Of a stretch of 64,000 nucleotides of DNA, positions 26,508-41,207 are shown one piece after another. The notes beneath the pieces are model-generated. The model made no database searches, was not told the origin of the DNA, and worked only from the letters and a program-made list of their open reading frames with translations. A program made the translations under genes and the position numbers. Origin of the DNA: Bacillus sp. MM2020_4 (GTDB taxonomy: Bacteria > Bacillota > Bacilli > Bacillales > Cytobacillaceae). Each line of letters opens with the position of its first letter. The stretch's first letter is position 1. Location: the NCBI RefSeq assembly GCF_011250555.1, contig NZ_JAANMZ010000004.1, positions 124,001-188,000 on the forward strand, written 5' to 3'.

Positions 26508-27431
26508 TTATCGTAAAATAGACGATGCCATTCTTACATATGTATGTCTTTTTCCTCTTACGACAATCGAGTAAGCGGTAATATTTTCAGGGATCGCCAT
26601 TCCCGCCGCCCCGGCATCACCAATATGGAATAAATCCGCCCCTGCCATCTTGCTGTTTAGAGCAATTTGCTTAATCGTTGCTTCGTCGGCACCTTCCTGG
26701 CTTGTTCCCGTTGTCAAAATCGCCATGGCCCCCTTTTCGTGAACAATATCTACAAGCCTGGCTGTTTTTTCTACGGTAAAGCCCGGCACGGTTCCGGGAG
26801 ATGGAATAAGGATGATGTCTGCTCCCGCTTCAATAAAACCATGCAAGGTTTCGGTTGACATCAGACTGCCGCCAACCTCGCCGGCAACACCGGCGCTATG
26901 CATTTTTCCTGCAATGATTAAGCCGTCTTCACCGAATACCTCACGGGCCGTCTTAATGGCTTTAGTAATTTCAGCATTGGAGACCCCTGTTTTCGGATTT
27001 CCAGTTAAGCAGACGAAATCAAAGCCGAGTTCTTTTGCCTTTTGCAGTGATTTTTCCGTTGCCAGCCTTCCCTCTGGAAGTTCAAGCAAAGTCTCGACTC
27101 GCTCGGCATCTACATCAACCGGCTCTAAATTAAGACCAATCGGACGACCGACCAGTTTTTTCAATGTGCGGACAATGGAAATGGTGTCAGGCACCACGTC
27201 CGTTAGACCTTCTATCGATGGGTTAAACACGTCAAAGAAGTTTAATAAAATGAGGTCAGCCCCAAATGCGGCAGCCATTTCTGCATTGGTTACAGCCGGA
27301 TAATAAGGGGTCACCGCACCGATCACCTCGGCTACAATCGTTCTCCCTTCAGAGGCAAGTATGGATTGTTTCAACTCTCGTCCGGTCATTTTTTCAAAAT
27401 CAGCTGCGGTACAATCTAATAAACGTATCAT
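26508..27431 (-). CDS. TIM-barrel protein of unknown function
   Basis: Protein of 307 residues with alternating strands and helices of a beta/alpha barrel: VAEVIGAVTPYYPAV (strand 1), DLILLNFFDVFNPSI, RPIGLNLEPVDVDAE, FDFVCLTGNPKTGVS, LIIAGKMHSAGVAGE, ADIILIPSPGTVPGF and LFHIGDAGAAGM near the C-terminus. It resembles proteins annotated loosely as phosphonomutase-like or haloacid-dehalogenase-like; no haloacid dehalogenase motif is visible, so I leave the function open. The phosphate-binding look of the last strands (GDAG, GTSQEG) suggests a phosphorylated substrate. It lies between eno and secG on the same strand. Confidence 0.7.
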   Translation of the reverse strand: MIRLLDCTAADFEKMTGRELKQSILASEGRTIVAEVIGAVTPYYPAVTNAEMAAAFGADLILLNFFDVFNPSIEGLTDVVPDTISIVRTLKKLVGRPIGLNLEPVDVDAERVETLLELPEGRLATEKSLQKAKELGFDFVCLTGNPKTGVSNAEITKAIKTAREVFGEDGLIIAGKMHSAGVAGEVGGSLMSTETLHGFIEAGADIILIPSPGTVPGFTVEKTARLVDIVHEKGAMAILTTGTSQEGADEATIKQIALNSKMAGADLFHIGDAGAAGMAIPENITAYSIVVRGKRHTYVRMASSILR

Positions 27432-27478
27432 ACGATTCAGCTCCTATAGTAATATTTTCCTTATCACCAAAATACCAC

Positions 27479-27511
27479 AAAAAAGCACCCTACAACAGCT
27501 GTAGGGTGCCT
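27479..27511 (-). terminator. Terminator of the glycolytic operon after eno
   Basis: GCACCCTAC 27485-27493 pairs perfectly with GTAGGGTGC 27501-27509; on the minus strand it ends in TTTTTTG. Confidence 0.9.
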
Positions 27512-27527
27512 TACAATAGGTCAGAAA

Positions 27528-28826
<1,299 letters not shown>

Positions 28827-28844
28827 TTAAATCTCTCCTTAGAA

Positions 28845-31235
<2,391 letters not shown>

Positions 31236-31258
31236 GAGTAAATATTTGTCTATAAAGA

Positions 31259-32443
31259 TTATTTATCGTTCAATGCCACGACACCAGGAAGTGCTTTACC
31301 TTCGATGAACTCAAGGGATGCGCCGCCGCCTGTTGAAATATGGCTCATTTTTTCGGCTAGGCCAAATTTTTCAGCAGCTGCTGCTGAGTCGCCGCCGCCA
31401 ATGACTGAATATGTACCCTCTGCTTCGGCAAGCGCCTCCGCAACAGCCTTGGTGCCACCGGCAAATTTGTCAATTTCAAATACGCCCATTGGTCCATTCC
31501 AGATAACCAATTTTGACTTTTGAATGACATCACGGTAGATTTCTGCTGTTTTTGGTCCAATATCAAGAGCTTCCCAATCTGCAGGAATTTCTTCAATTGC
31601 TACTACTTTAGAGTTTGCATCTGCTGAGAAATCATCCGCAACAATTGCATCTACCGGCATGTAGAAATTAACTCCTTTTGCCTTTGCTTTTTCCATAAAG
31701 GATTTCGCAAGATCAATCTTATCGGCTTCAAGCAGAGATTTTCCAATTTCGTGGCCCTGTGCTTTAACAAATGTGTAAGCTAATCCGCCGCCAATAATTA
31801 AATTGTCGACAAGTTCTAACAGATTTTCAATGACACCAATCTTGTCCTTTACCTTCGCACCACCGATGATCGCTGTAAAAGGACGTTCTGGATTAGAAAG
31901 AGCCTTTCCAAGTACATCAAGTTCCTTCTCCATCAAAAAGCCGGAAACAGCTGGAAGGTAATGTGCAACGCCTTCTGTTGAGGCATGGGCGCGGTGCGCT
32001 GCACCAAATGCGTCGTTTACATACACATCAGCAAGCTCTGCAAATGCTTTAGCAAGTTCAGGATCATTCTTTTCTTCACCAGGGTAGAAACGAACGTTTT
32101 CAAGCAGGAGTACATCGCCCTCACCCATGGAGCCGATGACGGCTTTAACGGAATCTCCGTATGCTTCATCCACTTTTTTCACGTCTTTGCCAAGAAGCTC
32201 AGCCAGTCTAATACCAACTGGAGTTAAGCGCATTTCTTCGACCACTTTTCCTTTTGGACGGCCGAAATGGCTTGCTAAAATGACCTTTGCGCCTTGCTCC
32301 ATTAAATACTGAATCGTTGGCAATGCGGCACGGATCCGTGTTTCATCGGTAATCTTCCCATCCTGCATCGGGACGTTAAAATCCACCCGGCAAAATACGC
32401 GTTTCCCTTTTACATCGATATCTTTAAGTGTTTTCTTGTTCAT
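31259..32443 (-). CDS. pgk: Phosphoglycerate kinase
   Basis: Full-length (394 residues), makes ATP from 1,3-bisphosphoglycerate. N-domain RVDFNVP and HFGRPKG substrate loops, hinge, and C-domain nucleotide loops [19 protein letters not shown] and [10 protein letters not shown]. Start ATG with AGGAGGTCC upstream. gapA is 108 nt upstream with a strong hairpin between them, so pgk-to-eno expression should be lower than gapA. Confidence 0.97.
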   Translation of the reverse strand: MNKKTLKDIDVKGKRVFCRVDFNVPMQDGKITDETRIRAALPTIQYLMEQGAKVILASHFGRPKGKVVEEMRLTPVGIRLAELLGKDVKKVDEAYGDSVKAVIGSMGEGDVLLLENVRFYPGEEKNDPELAKAFAELADVYVNDAFGAAHRAHASTEGVAHYLPAVSGFLMEKELDVLGKALSNPERPFTAIIGGAKVKDKIGVIENLLELVDNLIIGGGLAYTFVKAQGHEIGKSLLEADKIDLAKSFMEKAKAKGVNFYMPVDAIVADDFSADANSKVVAIEEIPADWEALDIGPKTAEIYRDVIQKSKLVIWNGPMGVFEIDKFAGGTKAVAEALAEAEGTYSVIGGGDSAAAAEKFGLAEKMSHISTGGGASLEFIEGKALPGVVALNDK

Positions 32444-32485
32444 GTAAAGGACCTCCTTAAAGTATTGGCTGCTGAAAATGACAGT

Positions 32486-32523
32486 AAAAAAGGGAGGGGG
32501 GCACCAACTCCCCGCTCCCCTTT
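32486..32523 (-). terminator. GC-rich hairpin with T-run between gapA and pgk
   Basis: On the minus strand AAAGGGGAGCGGGG pairs with CCCCCCTCCCTTT-type sequence, followed by TTTTTT. It is likely a partial terminator, giving more cggR-gapA mRNA than full-length operon mRNA, as is known for B. subtilis. Confidence 0.75.
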
Positions 32524-32551
32524 GGAAAACCTTACGCTCTAAAAATAATTT

Positions 32552-33609
<1,058 letters not shown>

Positions 33610-33615
<6 letters not shown>

Positions 33616-34632
33616 TTTCAATAACCGTTTTGCCACACCTTCATCTGTTATTAATATAGTAGATGCCGGTGCTTTTTTCAGATATGCCTTAATTGCCTTT
33701 GCCTTCGATGCCCCGCCTGCCACAGCAATGACATTCGGGATATGAGCAAGGTCTTCAAGTTGCAGTCCAATGGTTAAAACCTTATGGACAATCTCACCTT
33801 GTTCATTGAAATAATAGCCAAAAGCTTCGCCGACTGCTTTCCCGATTTCTAGCTTTTGCTTAAGTTTCGGGTTGGATTTCCGCCGCTCAGCCATTGTGAT
33901 AGCATCCCCAATTCCATGGATAACCATGCTTGCGGATTGAATTAAGGTCAAGACTTCGTGAATATCGGGTTCTTTGATGAATGATTCGTAAATTTCGGAA
34001 CTGACCTGATCCGGAACGTATAAAACACGATACTTTGAATCTGTGTTTTTTGCCATATTCGAGCAAATCGTATTCGCTTGATTGGCCACATCTTCGCCAA
34101 CCCCGCCGCGTGCCGGAACGAAAAGAATCTCTTTGTGTTGATGATTGGTTGTTAATCGCTCAGCAACAGCAGCCATGGTGGATCCGCCAGTAACAGCGAT
34201 GATATTTTTCCCGCCTAAAAGCTTTTTCATGCAAAGCGCACACGCCCTGCCTAATTCGCCTTTGACCAGTGGTGACTCATCACTATCTCCGGGTACAATG
34301 ATGACTTTCTTAATGCCGAGCTGATGTTTTAATTCCAACTCCATTACATCAATACCCTTTAACTCACGCATCAAACCATCTAAATCCTCGAGTAAATTTT
34401 TCCCTTCAGAGGTTAAACTCATTCCCACATTATTTGCGTAAATAAGATCTTGCTCTTTGAGGAAGTCTACTTCACTACGAAGAATCCTTTCGGTGAAGCC
34501 AAGACTTACGGCTAGGCTTCTTCTTCCCACCGGCTGCATTAAGCCAATGTGCCTTAGAATGGTATATCGCTTTTGCAGCACTTGCAGGAGATCGGGTAGT
34601 AATCTTTTTTGAATATCGATAAATGACTGCAT
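33610..34632 (-). CDS. cggR: Central glycolytic genes regulator CggR
   Basis: Protein of 340 residues of the SorC/DeoR-like family: N-terminal winged helix (about 18-85; GRRSLAVSLGFTERILRSEVDFL) and a sugar-phosphate-binding domain (about 90-340) with VTGGSTMAAVAERL, GGVGEDVANQAN, VIHGIGDAITMAERR and VIAVAGGASKAKAI. It represses its own operon; fructose-1,6-bisphosphate relieves repression, coupling triose-phosphate enzyme supply to flux. AAAGGAG upstream of the ATG. Its operator lies at 34662-34697. Confidence 0.95.
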
Positions 34633-34661
34633 GAATGCATGCTCCTTTATTCTATGTAGTT

Positions 34662-34697
34662 GGTCCGAAAATGTCCACCGTAGACATATTATGTCCC
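34662..34697 (-). promoter_or_regulatory. CggR operator
   Basis: On the minus strand GGGACATAATATGTC (34683-34697) followed by TGGACATTTTCGGACC (34662-34677): two direct GGGAC-type half-sites about 20 nt apart, like the tandem CggR operator of B. subtilis. It lies about 30-65 nt before cggR, downstream of where the promoter should be, fitting a roadblock mode. Confidence 0.7.
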
Positions 34698-34773
34698 ACC
34701 TACACTAAAAAAAATCACCCCTTGTACGTTTTTAATTGTAACAGGAGTGAAACCCTATTTCAACACATTTGAC

Positions 34774-35022
34774 TCAGTTTTTTTCCTGTAAACGGTTACT
34801 AATGGCAAATTTATCAACAAAGCCAAATCCAACCTCTTCTCCGTCAAGATGAACTACCGGAATCATCAATCCGTAACGCTCGGTTAATTCATCGCTCGTT
34901 TCGATATCGATTTCTTCGAGCCTAAAATTCCATTCCTGTTTCAGCTCATCTAGGGTAGCTTTCGCTTTGTCACATAATGGGCAGCGATTCCGTGTATATA
35001 AAGTGATCGTCGTTTGTGTCAT
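34774..35022 (-). CDS. Glutaredoxin-family protein
   Basis: An 82-residue thioredoxin-fold protein. ITLYTRNRCPLCDKAKATLDEL carries a CPLC redox pair (residues 14-17), and MIPVVHLDGEEVGFGFVD contains the cis-proline. Its partner is unknown. It lies between sigL (14 nt upstream) and cggR, an arrangement common in Bacillaceae, and is probably transcribed with sigL. Confidence 0.85.
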   Translation of the reverse strand: MTQTTITLYTRNRCPLCDKAKATLDELKQEWNFRLEEIDIETSDELTERYGLMIPVVHLDGEEVGFGFVDKFAISNRLQEKN

Positions 35023-35036
35023 CGTTAAATTCCTTT

Positions 35037-36359
35037 CTAATTGAACCTTTTTCGTTTGGATGAAGATTGGATTCCTAGTTGATCGCGGTACTTTGCAATC
35101 GTACGCCTTGAGACAACGATCCCTTCCATCTCCTTTAATTGTTCCACAATTTCTTGATCTGATAATGGTTTTTCCTTATTTTCTTGTTCTATTAATTTAC
35201 TAATCTTATTTTTCACTTGCGTAGATGAAGTATTCTCTTCCGCTGCAACAGTCTGAATCGTGCTTGTAAAAAATGTTTTTAATGCAAAGGTTCCAATTGG
35301 TGTTTGCACATATTTTTCCCGAACTGCACGGCTTACCGTTGATTCATGAATATTTAGTTCCGCTGCCACTTCCTTCATGGTCATAGGGACTAAATAGTTT
35401 GTTCCTTTTTGAAAAAAAGCCAATTGCTTTTCAACCATTTTGGAGACTACCCTTGTTAGAGTTTCCTTCCGTTGTTCAATACTTTTTAAAATCCACTGAT
35501 AATCCTGGACCTTATCCTCCAAAAAACGGCTGACCTGCTGATTCTGATCTTTGAATTTTTTATAATATTTTTCATTAAACCCGATTCTTGGCAGGGTATC
35601 ATCGGACATTCGCACCGTGAGGCCTGCTGCTGATTGCTCAACGATCGCATCGGGAATAATATACGATGTCGTTTCTTTCCCAAGCAGCGCCCCTGGCTTT
35701 GGGTTAAGCAATTGAATTTGGTCAAATATATCTTGAATATCCTTTAGGGTTACTTTCAGTTCTTTGGCAATCTGCTTCCATTTCTTATCTGCAAATGGGA
35801 CAAAAAAGTCAGTAAGTATGCGCTGGGCCAACTCATTATTGGGATTTTCATAATACACTTGGATCAAGAGACACTCTTGAAGATCCCTTGCACCGATCCC
35901 CGCCGGTTCAAGCGTTTGAATCACTGCTAAACAATCTTCTACTACCTCTTCCTCTGCTTTAAGTTTATGGGCAATTTCACTAACGTTTCCTGTAAAGTAA
36001 CCGTTTTCATCTATGTTTTGAATAAGATGACGGATTATTTTTACTTGCTCTGCCGAAAGGTTTGAACTGTTAATTTGTGAGAGTAAATGGTCCTCTAATG
36101 AAAAAGGTTTATCGGCAATTTGTTCGATCCAGTCCTTTTCTGCTTTTTGATGCCGCTTCGGTTTACGATCCATGAGCGGATTCATCGGCTTCACATGGCC
36201 AGTTTCAATTTGCATGAGGGGATTTTCTAGTGCCTTATCTTCTAAAAAGGCAGTCAATTCCTGGGCCGAATATTGCAATAATGCAATCGCCTGTGACAAT
36301 TCCTGTGTCATCGTTAATTTTAACGTTTGCTGCTGCCATAAACCTGCCTTTAAGTTCAT
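35037..36359 (-). CDS. sigL: RNA polymerase sigma-54 factor
   Basis: Full-length (440 residues). N-terminal activator-interacting region rich in Gln/Leu (QQQTLKLTMTQELSQAIALLQYSAQEL), acidic linker, core-binding domain (about 95-290), helix-turn-helix (MKEVAAELNIHESTVSRAVREKYVQTP, about 330-357) and the C-terminal RpoN box SRRTIAKYRDQLGI (about 415-428) that reads the -24 element. Bacillus SigL drives levanase, branched-chain amino-acid, acetoin and arginine (roc) catabolic genes. GGGGGGAG precedes the ATG. Confidence 0.95.
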   Translation of the reverse strand: MNLKAGLWQQQTLKLTMTQELSQAIALLQYSAQELTAFLEDKALENPLMQIETGHVKPMNPLMDRKPKRHQKAEKDWIEQIADKPFSLEDHLLSQINSSNLSAEQVKIIRHLIQNIDENGYFTGNVSEIAHKLKAEEEVVEDCLAVIQTLEPAGIGARDLQECLLIQVYYENPNNELAQRILTDFFVPFADKKWKQIAKELKVTLKDIQDIFDQIQLLNPKPGALLGKETTSYIIPDAIVEQSAAGLTVRMSDDTLPRIGFNEKYYKKFKDQNQQVSRFLEDKVQDYQWILKSIEQRKETLTRVVSKMVEKQLAFFQKGTNYLVPMTMKEVAAELNIHESTVSRAVREKYVQTPIGTFALKTFFTSTIQTVAAEENTSSTQVKNKISKLIEQENKEKPLSDQEIVEQLKEMEGIVVSRRTIAKYRDQLGIQSSSKRKRFN

Positions 36360-36445
36360 CCGTCTCCCCCCTCATTACCATTTTACACGATAAAGCGGAT
36401 TTCGTGTATGGGAAATTGCCTTCGTAATGGTTCACGTTCATTTTT

Positions 36446-36486
36446 GTAAAAATAAAAGCCCCCTGTTTACTGGAAACAGGGGGCTT
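36446..36486 (-). terminator. Terminator after tRNA-Arg
   Basis: Perfect 13-bp stem: AAGCCCCCTGTTT (36456-36468) with AAACAGGGGGCTT (36474-36486), followed on the minus strand by TTATTTTTAC. Confidence 0.9.
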
Positions 36487-36492
36487 TGATGA

Positions 36493-36564
36493 CGCGCTCG
36501 GAGGGAATCGAACCCCCATTTTAAGAACCGGAATCTTACGTGCTATCCGTTGCACCACGAGCGC
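36493..36564 (-). tRNA. tRNA-Arg (anticodon CCG)
   Basis: 72 nt folding as a cloverleaf: acceptor GCGCTCG/CGAGCGC, D arm GTGCAACGGATAGCAC, anticodon arm TAAGATTCCGGTTCTTA with CCG in the loop, T arm GGGGTTCGATTCCCTC. CCA is not encoded. It is a single tRNA gene with its own terminator, upstream of sigL and divergent from clpP. Confidence 0.95.
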
Positions 36565-36692
36565 TAAATTGTAGCGACTTACATATTATATGCTAGATCG
36601 ACTAACATTGCAAGTGAATTGTAGGTTTAAAAATAGCAGAAATGGATATGATGAGTTAGGGAAAGTTGTCGAAGTTTTTTAAAGTCGAATTG

Positions 36693-36722
36693 TTTGACCT
36701 TTATTGACCATCAGTGTATGAT
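36693..36722 (+). promoter_or_regulatory. SigA promoter of clpP overlapped by a CtsR box
   Basis: TTGACC (36694-36699), 17 nt, TATGAT (36717-36722) is a near-consensus SigA promoter. The reverse complement of 36693-36709 reads GGTCAATAAAGGTCAAA, the tandem-heptad CtsR operator, lying over the -35 box, so clpP should be derepressed by heat and protein stress. Confidence 0.9.
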
Positions 36723-36769
36723 TACATTACATATTATTATTACCTTTTCCATTCAAAGGAGGAAGAAAA

Positions 36770-37375
36770 ATGAATTTGATTCCTACAGTTATTGAACAAA
36801 CAAACCGCGGCGAACGTGCCTATGACATTTATTCCCGTCTGTTAAAAGACCGGATCATTATGCTTGGCAGTGCCATCGATGACAATGTTTCCAATAGCAT
36901 TGTAGCACAGTTATTATTTTTAGAAGCAGAAAATCCTGAAAAGGATATTACTCTTTACATCAATAGCCCTGGTGGAAGCATCACTGCCGGTATGGCTATT
37001 TATGATACTATGCAGTATATTAAAGCAGATGTATCAACGGTATGTATTGGTATGGCGGCTTCTATGGGTGCATTCTTACTTGCAGCCGGGGAAAAAGGCA
37101 AGCGTTATGCATTACCGAATGCGGAAGTCATGATTCACCAGCCACTTGGCGGTGCCCAAGGACAAGCAACGGAAATCGAGATTGCAGCAAAACGCATCCT
37201 CTTCCTTCGTGAAAAGTTAAACGGAATTCTTTCAGAGCGCACAGGTCAGCCGCTTGAAGTGATTCAACGCGATACCGACCGTGATAACTTCATGACTGCT
37301 GAGAGAGCAAAGGAATACGGCCTAATTGATAATATCGTTACCCGTAACCCTATTGAAAAAAAGGATAATAAATAA
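36770..37375 (+). CDS. clpP: ATP-dependent Clp protease proteolytic subunit
   Basis: Full-length, 201 residues. Catalytic triad visible: Ser in [11 protein letters not shown] (about 97), His in [12 protein letters not shown] (about 122) and Asp in [11 protein letters not shown] (about 171). Forms the tetradecameric barrel fed by ClpX, ClpC and ClpE, degrading misfolded and SsrA-tagged proteins. AAAGGAGGAAG lies upstream of the ATG. It is the only plus-strand gene between 21.6 kb and the IS element at 57 kb and ends in its own terminator. Confidence 0.97.
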   Translation: MNLIPTVIEQTNRGERAYDIYSRLLKDRIIMLGSAIDDNVSNSIVAQLLFLEAENPEKDITLYINSPGGSITAGMAIYDTMQYIKADVSTVCIGMAASMGAFLLAAGEKGKRYALPNAEVMIHQPLGGAQGQATEIEIAAKRILFLREKLNGILSERTGQPLEVIQRDTDRDNFMTAERAKEYGLIDNIVTRNPIEKKDNK

Positions 37376-37381
37376 TTTCAT

Positions 37382-37413
37382 GAGCAACCGGCCTCCAGCC
37401 GGTTGCTTTTTTG
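37382..37413 (+). terminator. Terminator after clpP
   Basis: GCAACCGGC 37384-37392 pairs with GCCGGTTGC 37398-37406, followed by TTTTTTGTTTTT. Confidence 0.95.
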
Positions 37414-37429
37414 TTTTTACCGATCTCGG

Positions 37430-37470
37430 GTATAAATAAAGGGTCCAGCCTGCTTAACGTGGCTGAACCC
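37430..37470 (-). terminator. Terminator after crh
   Basis: GGGTCCAGCC (37441-37450) pairs with GGCTGAACCC (37461-37470), one mismatch, followed on the minus strand by TTTATTTATA. Confidence 0.7.
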
Positions 37471-37477
37471 ATTTTCT

Positions 37478-37735
37478 TTAATGTTCTTTTTCAATAAAAT
37501 CTGTTAATACGTTGATGGCCCTGTCTTCATCATCGCCATCAGCGATAATGTTAATGACAACTCCTGACCCTACTGCTAGGCTCATTAAGCCCATGATGCT
37601 TTTCGCGTTAACCTTCTTGCCATCTTTCTCTAGGAAAATATCAGCTGAAAAACGGTTGGCTTCCTGCACAAAAAGTGCGGCTGGTCGTGCTTGAAGACCC
37701 GTTTTCAATTTTACCTCTACTTGTTTCACCAACAT
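37478..37735 (-). CDS. crh: HPr-like protein Crh
   Basis: 85 residues, the exact size of B. subtilis Crh. The HPr active-site histidine is replaced by glutamine (KTGLQARPAA, Gln15), so it cannot pass phosphate in the PTS, while the regulatory serine of the KSIMGLMSL segment (Ser46) is kept. HprK, whose gene lies at 54.0 kb, phosphorylates this serine and Crh-Ser-P then helps CcpA in catabolite repression. GAGGAGG lies 9 nt before the ATG at 37735; the upstream in-frame start at 37753 overlaps it and is rejected. Last gene of the trxB-to-crh run. Confidence 0.93.
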   Translation of the reverse strand: MLVKQVEVKLKTGLQARPAALFVQEANRFSADIFLEKDGKKVNAKSIMGLMSLAVGSGVVINIIADGDDEDRAINVLTDFIEKEH

Positions 37736-37791
37736 TATACAATTCCTCCTCATGGTCTATTTCTATTCTTTCTTATAACTAATTCACTATT

Positions 37792-38751
37792 TCACAAGCT
37801 TCCATGCTTTAACGCCATGTCCCCAGCGCGCAGTTTGTCTGCGATCTCATCAATTTTTCTCAAGCGATGATTAATTCCCGATTTACTGATGGTCCCGCCG
37901 GATACCATTTCCCCTAATTCTTTCAGAGTAACATCAGGATATTGAACACGAAGTTCAGCAATTTCTCTCAGTTTATCAGGCAAAATTTGCAAGCCCACAT
38001 TGGCATCGATAAACCGGATGTTGTCAACCTGCCTGATGGAGGCGCCAATGGTTTTATTAAGATTGGCGGTTTCACAGTTTACCAGACGATTAACGGAATT
38101 CCGCATATCCCTGACAATTCTGACATCCTCAAAGCGAAGCAGAGCGTTATGAGCCCCAACAATATTAAGAAATTCCGTAATTTTCTCGGCTTCTTTTAAA
38201 TAGGTGATAAAGCCCTTTTTTCGCTCAAGCGTTTTACTGTTTAATCCAAATGTATTCATCAATTCACATAAAGAGTCGTTATGTTCTTTATAAAGTGAAG
38301 AAATTTCCAAATGATAAGAAGACGTTTCTGGATTATTAACAGACCCCCCGGCAAGAAAGGCACCACGTAAATAAGAACGCTTACAACACTTCTTTTTTAT
38401 CAATTCTGGTGAAATATCGTGAATAATGGTAAATCCTTCACCCAAAATTTTCATGTCCTCAAGAATTTGCTTTGCCTGCTGGGATAAACGAACGATGTAT
38501 ACGTTATTTTTCTTCAGGCGCATTTTCTTTCTAACTAAAAGCTCTACTTGAATTTGGTAGCTCTTCTTCAACAATGTATAAATTCTTCTGGCAATCGCAG
38601 CATTTTCGGTTTGAATATCCACTACTAACTTACGATTTGAAAAGGACAGGGAACCGTTCATGCGAATCAATGCCGATAGCTCGGACTGAATGCAGCACGT
38701 TTTCACTTCCAAGTTCGTTAATTCCTTTTTTGTCTCCGAAGCGAAAGACAT
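37792..38751 (-). CDS. whiA: DNA-binding protein WhiA
   Basis: Full-length (319 residues). N-terminal tandem LAGLIDADG-like fold without nuclease residues ([25 protein letters not shown] near 125-150) and a C-terminal sporulation-regulator helix-turn-helix ([33 protein letters not shown], about 280-312). In Bacillus it influences cell division and chromosome segregation; in actinomycetes it is a sporulation regulator. It follows yvcK by 62 nt. Confidence 0.95.
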   Translation of the reverse strand: MSFASETKKELTNLEVKTCCIQSELSALIRMNGSLSFSNRKLVVDIQTENAAIARRIYTLLKKSYQIQVELLVRKKMRLKKNNVYIVRLSQQAKQILEDMKILGEGFTIIHDISPELIKKKCCKRSYLRGAFLAGGSVNNPETSSYHLEISSLYKEHNDSLCELMNTFGLNSKTLERKKGFITYLKEAEKITEFLNIVGAHNALLRFEDVRIVRDMRNSVNRLVNCETANLNKTIGASIRQVDNIRFIDANVGLQILPDKLREIAELRVQYPDVTLKELGEMVSGGTISKSGINHRLRKIDEIADKLRAGDMALKHGSL

Positions 38752-38813
38752 CCCCTCACCCCTTTATTTAAAAACCACTCTATTTTACAGCATTATAAAC
38801 TTCACAATACTAT

Positions 38814-39800
38814 CTACGCTTCATAACGCTTTTTGGTTTCATCTACAAGCAAATTATATAAAATGTTTGCCACTTTTTTCGGATCATGCCGTAACGCCCC
38901 ATTTTCCTGATAGGCAATGTCAGCATGCACCACTTCAAGCCCAAGCTCAAACAACTGAGGCAAATCGTACAGAACCGGGTCGGCCAATTCTTCATTATAA
39001 CGAAGCTGAATATGCTGTGGAATTTCTTCGTTATTCACGAGAATCGTATTAATAAAAGCACAGCTCATATGATCATAGATGGCCTTCACATGATCACTTG
39101 CTGTAAAGCCATGCGTTTCCCCTGCCTGCGTCATCAGGTTACATATATACACCTTTTTGGCATGGGAGCGACACAGCTCATCGCCTAAACGCGGGACAAG
39201 CAAATTGGGCAAAATACTGGTATACAAGCTGCCAGGGCCAATAATAATTAAGTCTGCCTGGCGAATCGCTTGAATCGACTCCGGCAAAGGGCGAATCGCC
39301 TTTTTAGAAGTTAAAAATACTCGTTTGATTCTTTTCCCAGAGTAAGGAATTTTCGATTCCCCGGAAACGATGGCGCCGTCCTCCATCTCTGCATGTAATA
39401 CCACGCTCTGGTTTGCTGCTGGAAGTACCTTGCCGCGAACATTTAGGATCTTACTCATTTCCTGAATCGCATGAACGAAATTTCCGGTGATGGAGGTCAT
39501 CGCCGCTAGGATTAAATTTCCAAGTGAATGTCCGGAAAGTTCATTCGATGTTTTGAAACGGTGCTGAAACATCTCCTCTACGAGTGGTTCCACATCTGAC
39601 AGTGATGCCAGTACATTACGGATGTCACCAGGTGGAGGAATATGCAGATCCTCGCGCAAGCGCCCCGAGCTGCCGCCGTCATCCGCGACCGTCACAATAG
39701 CGGTAATATCGACAGGATACTGTTTTAATCCTCGTAATAAAACCGGTAATCCTGTTCCCCCGCCAATGACGACGATTCGAGGCTGTCCAAACTCTCTCAT
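38814..39800 (-). CDS. yvcK: Gluconeogenesis factor YvcK
   Basis: Protein of 328 residues of the CofD-like/YvcK family that binds UDP-sugars. The N-terminus [41 protein letters not shown] carries the nucleotide-binding glycine loop and the DDGGSSG motif; [15 protein letters not shown] lies near residue 195. Needed for growth on gluconeogenic carbon sources and correct PBP1 placement. Its start overlaps the rapZ stop by 4 nt (ATGA). Confidence 0.95.
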   Translation of the reverse strand: MREFGQPRIVVIGGGTGLPVLLRGLKQYPVDITAIVTVADDGGSSGRLREDLHIPPPGDIRNVLASLSDVEPLVEEMFQHRFKTSNELSGHSLGNLILAAMTSITGNFVHAIQEMSKILNVRGKVLPAANQSVVLHAEMEDGAIVSGESKIPYSGKRIKRVFLTSKKAIRPLPESIQAIRQADLIIIGPGSLYTSILPNLLVPRLGDELCRSHAKKVYICNLMTQAGETHGFTASDHVKAIYDHMSCAFINTILVNNEEIPQHIQLRYNEELADPVLYDLPQLFELGLEVVHADIAYQENGALRHDPKKVANILYNLLVDETKKRYEA

Positions 39801-40690
39801 GTTGTTTTATCCTTTCTCTTCTCAATGTCACGGTGGGTGACGCATGTCTTATAATCATTTTGGAAAAATCGGCCCAAGTACTCTGCTAAGGTAACAGATC
39901 GATGCTGGCCGCCGGTACAGCCAATCGCAATCACCAGCTGTGCTTTCCCTTCTCTTTTATAATGTGGAAGCATGAAGCTGAGTAAGTCCGTCAATTTTTC
40001 TAGAAATTTATTGGTTTCATTCCATTTTAGGACATAGCTTGAGACCTCTTCATCCAAGCCTGTTAATGGACGCATGTGTTCAATATAAAAAGGATTTGGC
40101 AGGAAGCGCACATCAAATACAAGATCCGCATCAATCGGAATCCCGTGCTTAAAGCCAAACGACATGACATTGACAGTAAAGATTAATTGTTTATTTGCCG
40201 TAAACTCCGTTAATATTTTCTCACGTAATTCACGCGGTTTCATCTGGGAAGTATTGTAAATCAATTGTGCCCGGCCTTTTAATCCCTCAAGAAGCTCTCG
40301 TTCGAGCGTGATACCCTCAAGAGGTAAGCCTGAATGGGCAAGTGGATGTGACCGCCTTGTTTCCTTATACCGGCGTACTAATGTAGAATCATCCGCATCT
40401 AAAAAAAGAATCTGCGGTGTCACCCAGGATGTTTCCGCCAGGTCATCGAGGGCTTTAAAGAGATGATCAAAGAATTCTCTCCCTCTTAGATCCATGACAA
40501 GGGCAACTTTATTCATTTTATTCCCTGATTCCTTCATAAGTTCAAGGAATTTTGGAAGTAATGTGGGAGGCAGGTTATCAACACAGAAGAATCCTAAGTC
40601 TTCAAAGCTTTGAATGGCTACCGTTTTTCCAGCCCCAGACATTCCGGTAATGATGACCATCTGGATTTCACTTGTCGAACCGGTACTCAT
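39797..40690 (-). CDS. rapZ: RapZ/YvcJ nucleotide-binding protein
   Basis: A 297-residue P-loop ATPase/GTPase. Walker A GMSGAGKT (about 16-23), FFCVDNLPP switch-like segment and the C-terminal domain ending in [18 protein letters not shown], the RapZ signature. In E. coli RapZ directs decay of the GlmZ sRNA; in Bacillus YvcJ affects competence and its RNA role is uncertain. Tightly linked to yvcK (4-nt overlap). Confidence 0.95.
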   Translation of the reverse strand: MSTGSTSEIQMVIITGMSGAGKTVAIQSFEDLGFFCVDNLPPTLLPKFLELMKESGNKMNKVALVMDLRGREFFDHLFKALDDLAETSWVTPQILFLDADDSTLVRRYKETRRSHPLAHSGLPLEGITLERELLEGLKGRAQLIYNTSQMKPRELREKILTEFTANKQLIFTVNVMSFGFKHGIPIDADLVFDVRFLPNPFYIEHMRPLTGLDEEVSSYVLKWNETNKFLEKLTDLLSFMLPHYKREGKAQLVIAIGCTGGQHRSVTLAEYLGRFFQNDYKTCVTHRDIEKRKDKTT

Positions 40691-40710
40691 GGCAATTCCT
40701 CCTATTATTG

Positions 40711-40747
40711 TCCAGCGGAAGCACCCTAAGGCGCTTCCGCTTTTCTT
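40711..40747. repeat. Short TGTCCAGC...GGCGCTTCCGCTTTTC element between the nudix gene and rapZ
   Basis: AGCGGAAG and CTTCCGCT form a stem around CACCCTAAGGCG. Its outer motifs match the ends of a dispersed Bacillaceae intergenic repeat of which longer copies lie near 53.2 and 55.0 kb. It could also work as a weak terminator. Confidence 0.5.
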
Positions 40748-40748
40748 A

Positions 40749-41207
40749 TTAACTTGGATCTAATCGATAACTAATGAGTTCAAAATCTTTTGTATAAGTA
40801 AAAGTGCCGTAAATGATTCCATTTCCATGAATCATGTAATCAATGATATGTAGATCGCCCGCAGCCATCGGCAGACTTTTAATCTGATCAAACGGCTGCC
40901 ATGCCAGCTTTCCTTCTTCCGATTCATCTAAATCGATGCCATCTGAATCGGTGGCAACAAAGGTAAACATCATCCACTCGGAAAGGAGCTCGTCGCTTTC
41001 TTTCATAATCATCGTAAAAATACCTTTTAATTGTGGGTTTTTTAAATAAATACCCGTTTCTTCACGGAATTCCCGAATGCAAGAGTCACGAACCGACTCG
41101 CCCGGCTCCATTTTCCCGCCAGGAGCCACCCACCAGCCACGGCGCGGTTTCTGCAGCAACAATATTTGATTGTTTCTAATTAATACACAATTCGTCACCC
41201 GCTGCAT
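40749..41207 (-). CDS. Nudix hydrolase (YvcI/MutT type)
   Basis: 152 residues with a complete Nudix box, [24 protein letters not shown] (about 31-54; GxxxxxE...REFREETG), which binds the divalent metal and the diphosphate. Resembles YvcI of B. subtilis, annotated as 8-oxo-dGTP or RNA 5'-triphosphate hydrolase-like; the true substrate is unproven. It sits between trxB and rapZ as in other Bacillaceae. Confidence 0.85.
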   Translation of the reverse strand: MQRVTNCVLIRNNQILLLQKPRRGWWVAPGGKMEPGESVRDSCIREFREETGIYLKNPQLKGIFTMIMKESDELLSEWMMFTFVATDSDGIDLDESEEGKLAWQPFDQIKSLPMAAGDLHIIDYMIHGNGIIYGTFTYTKDFELISYRLDPS

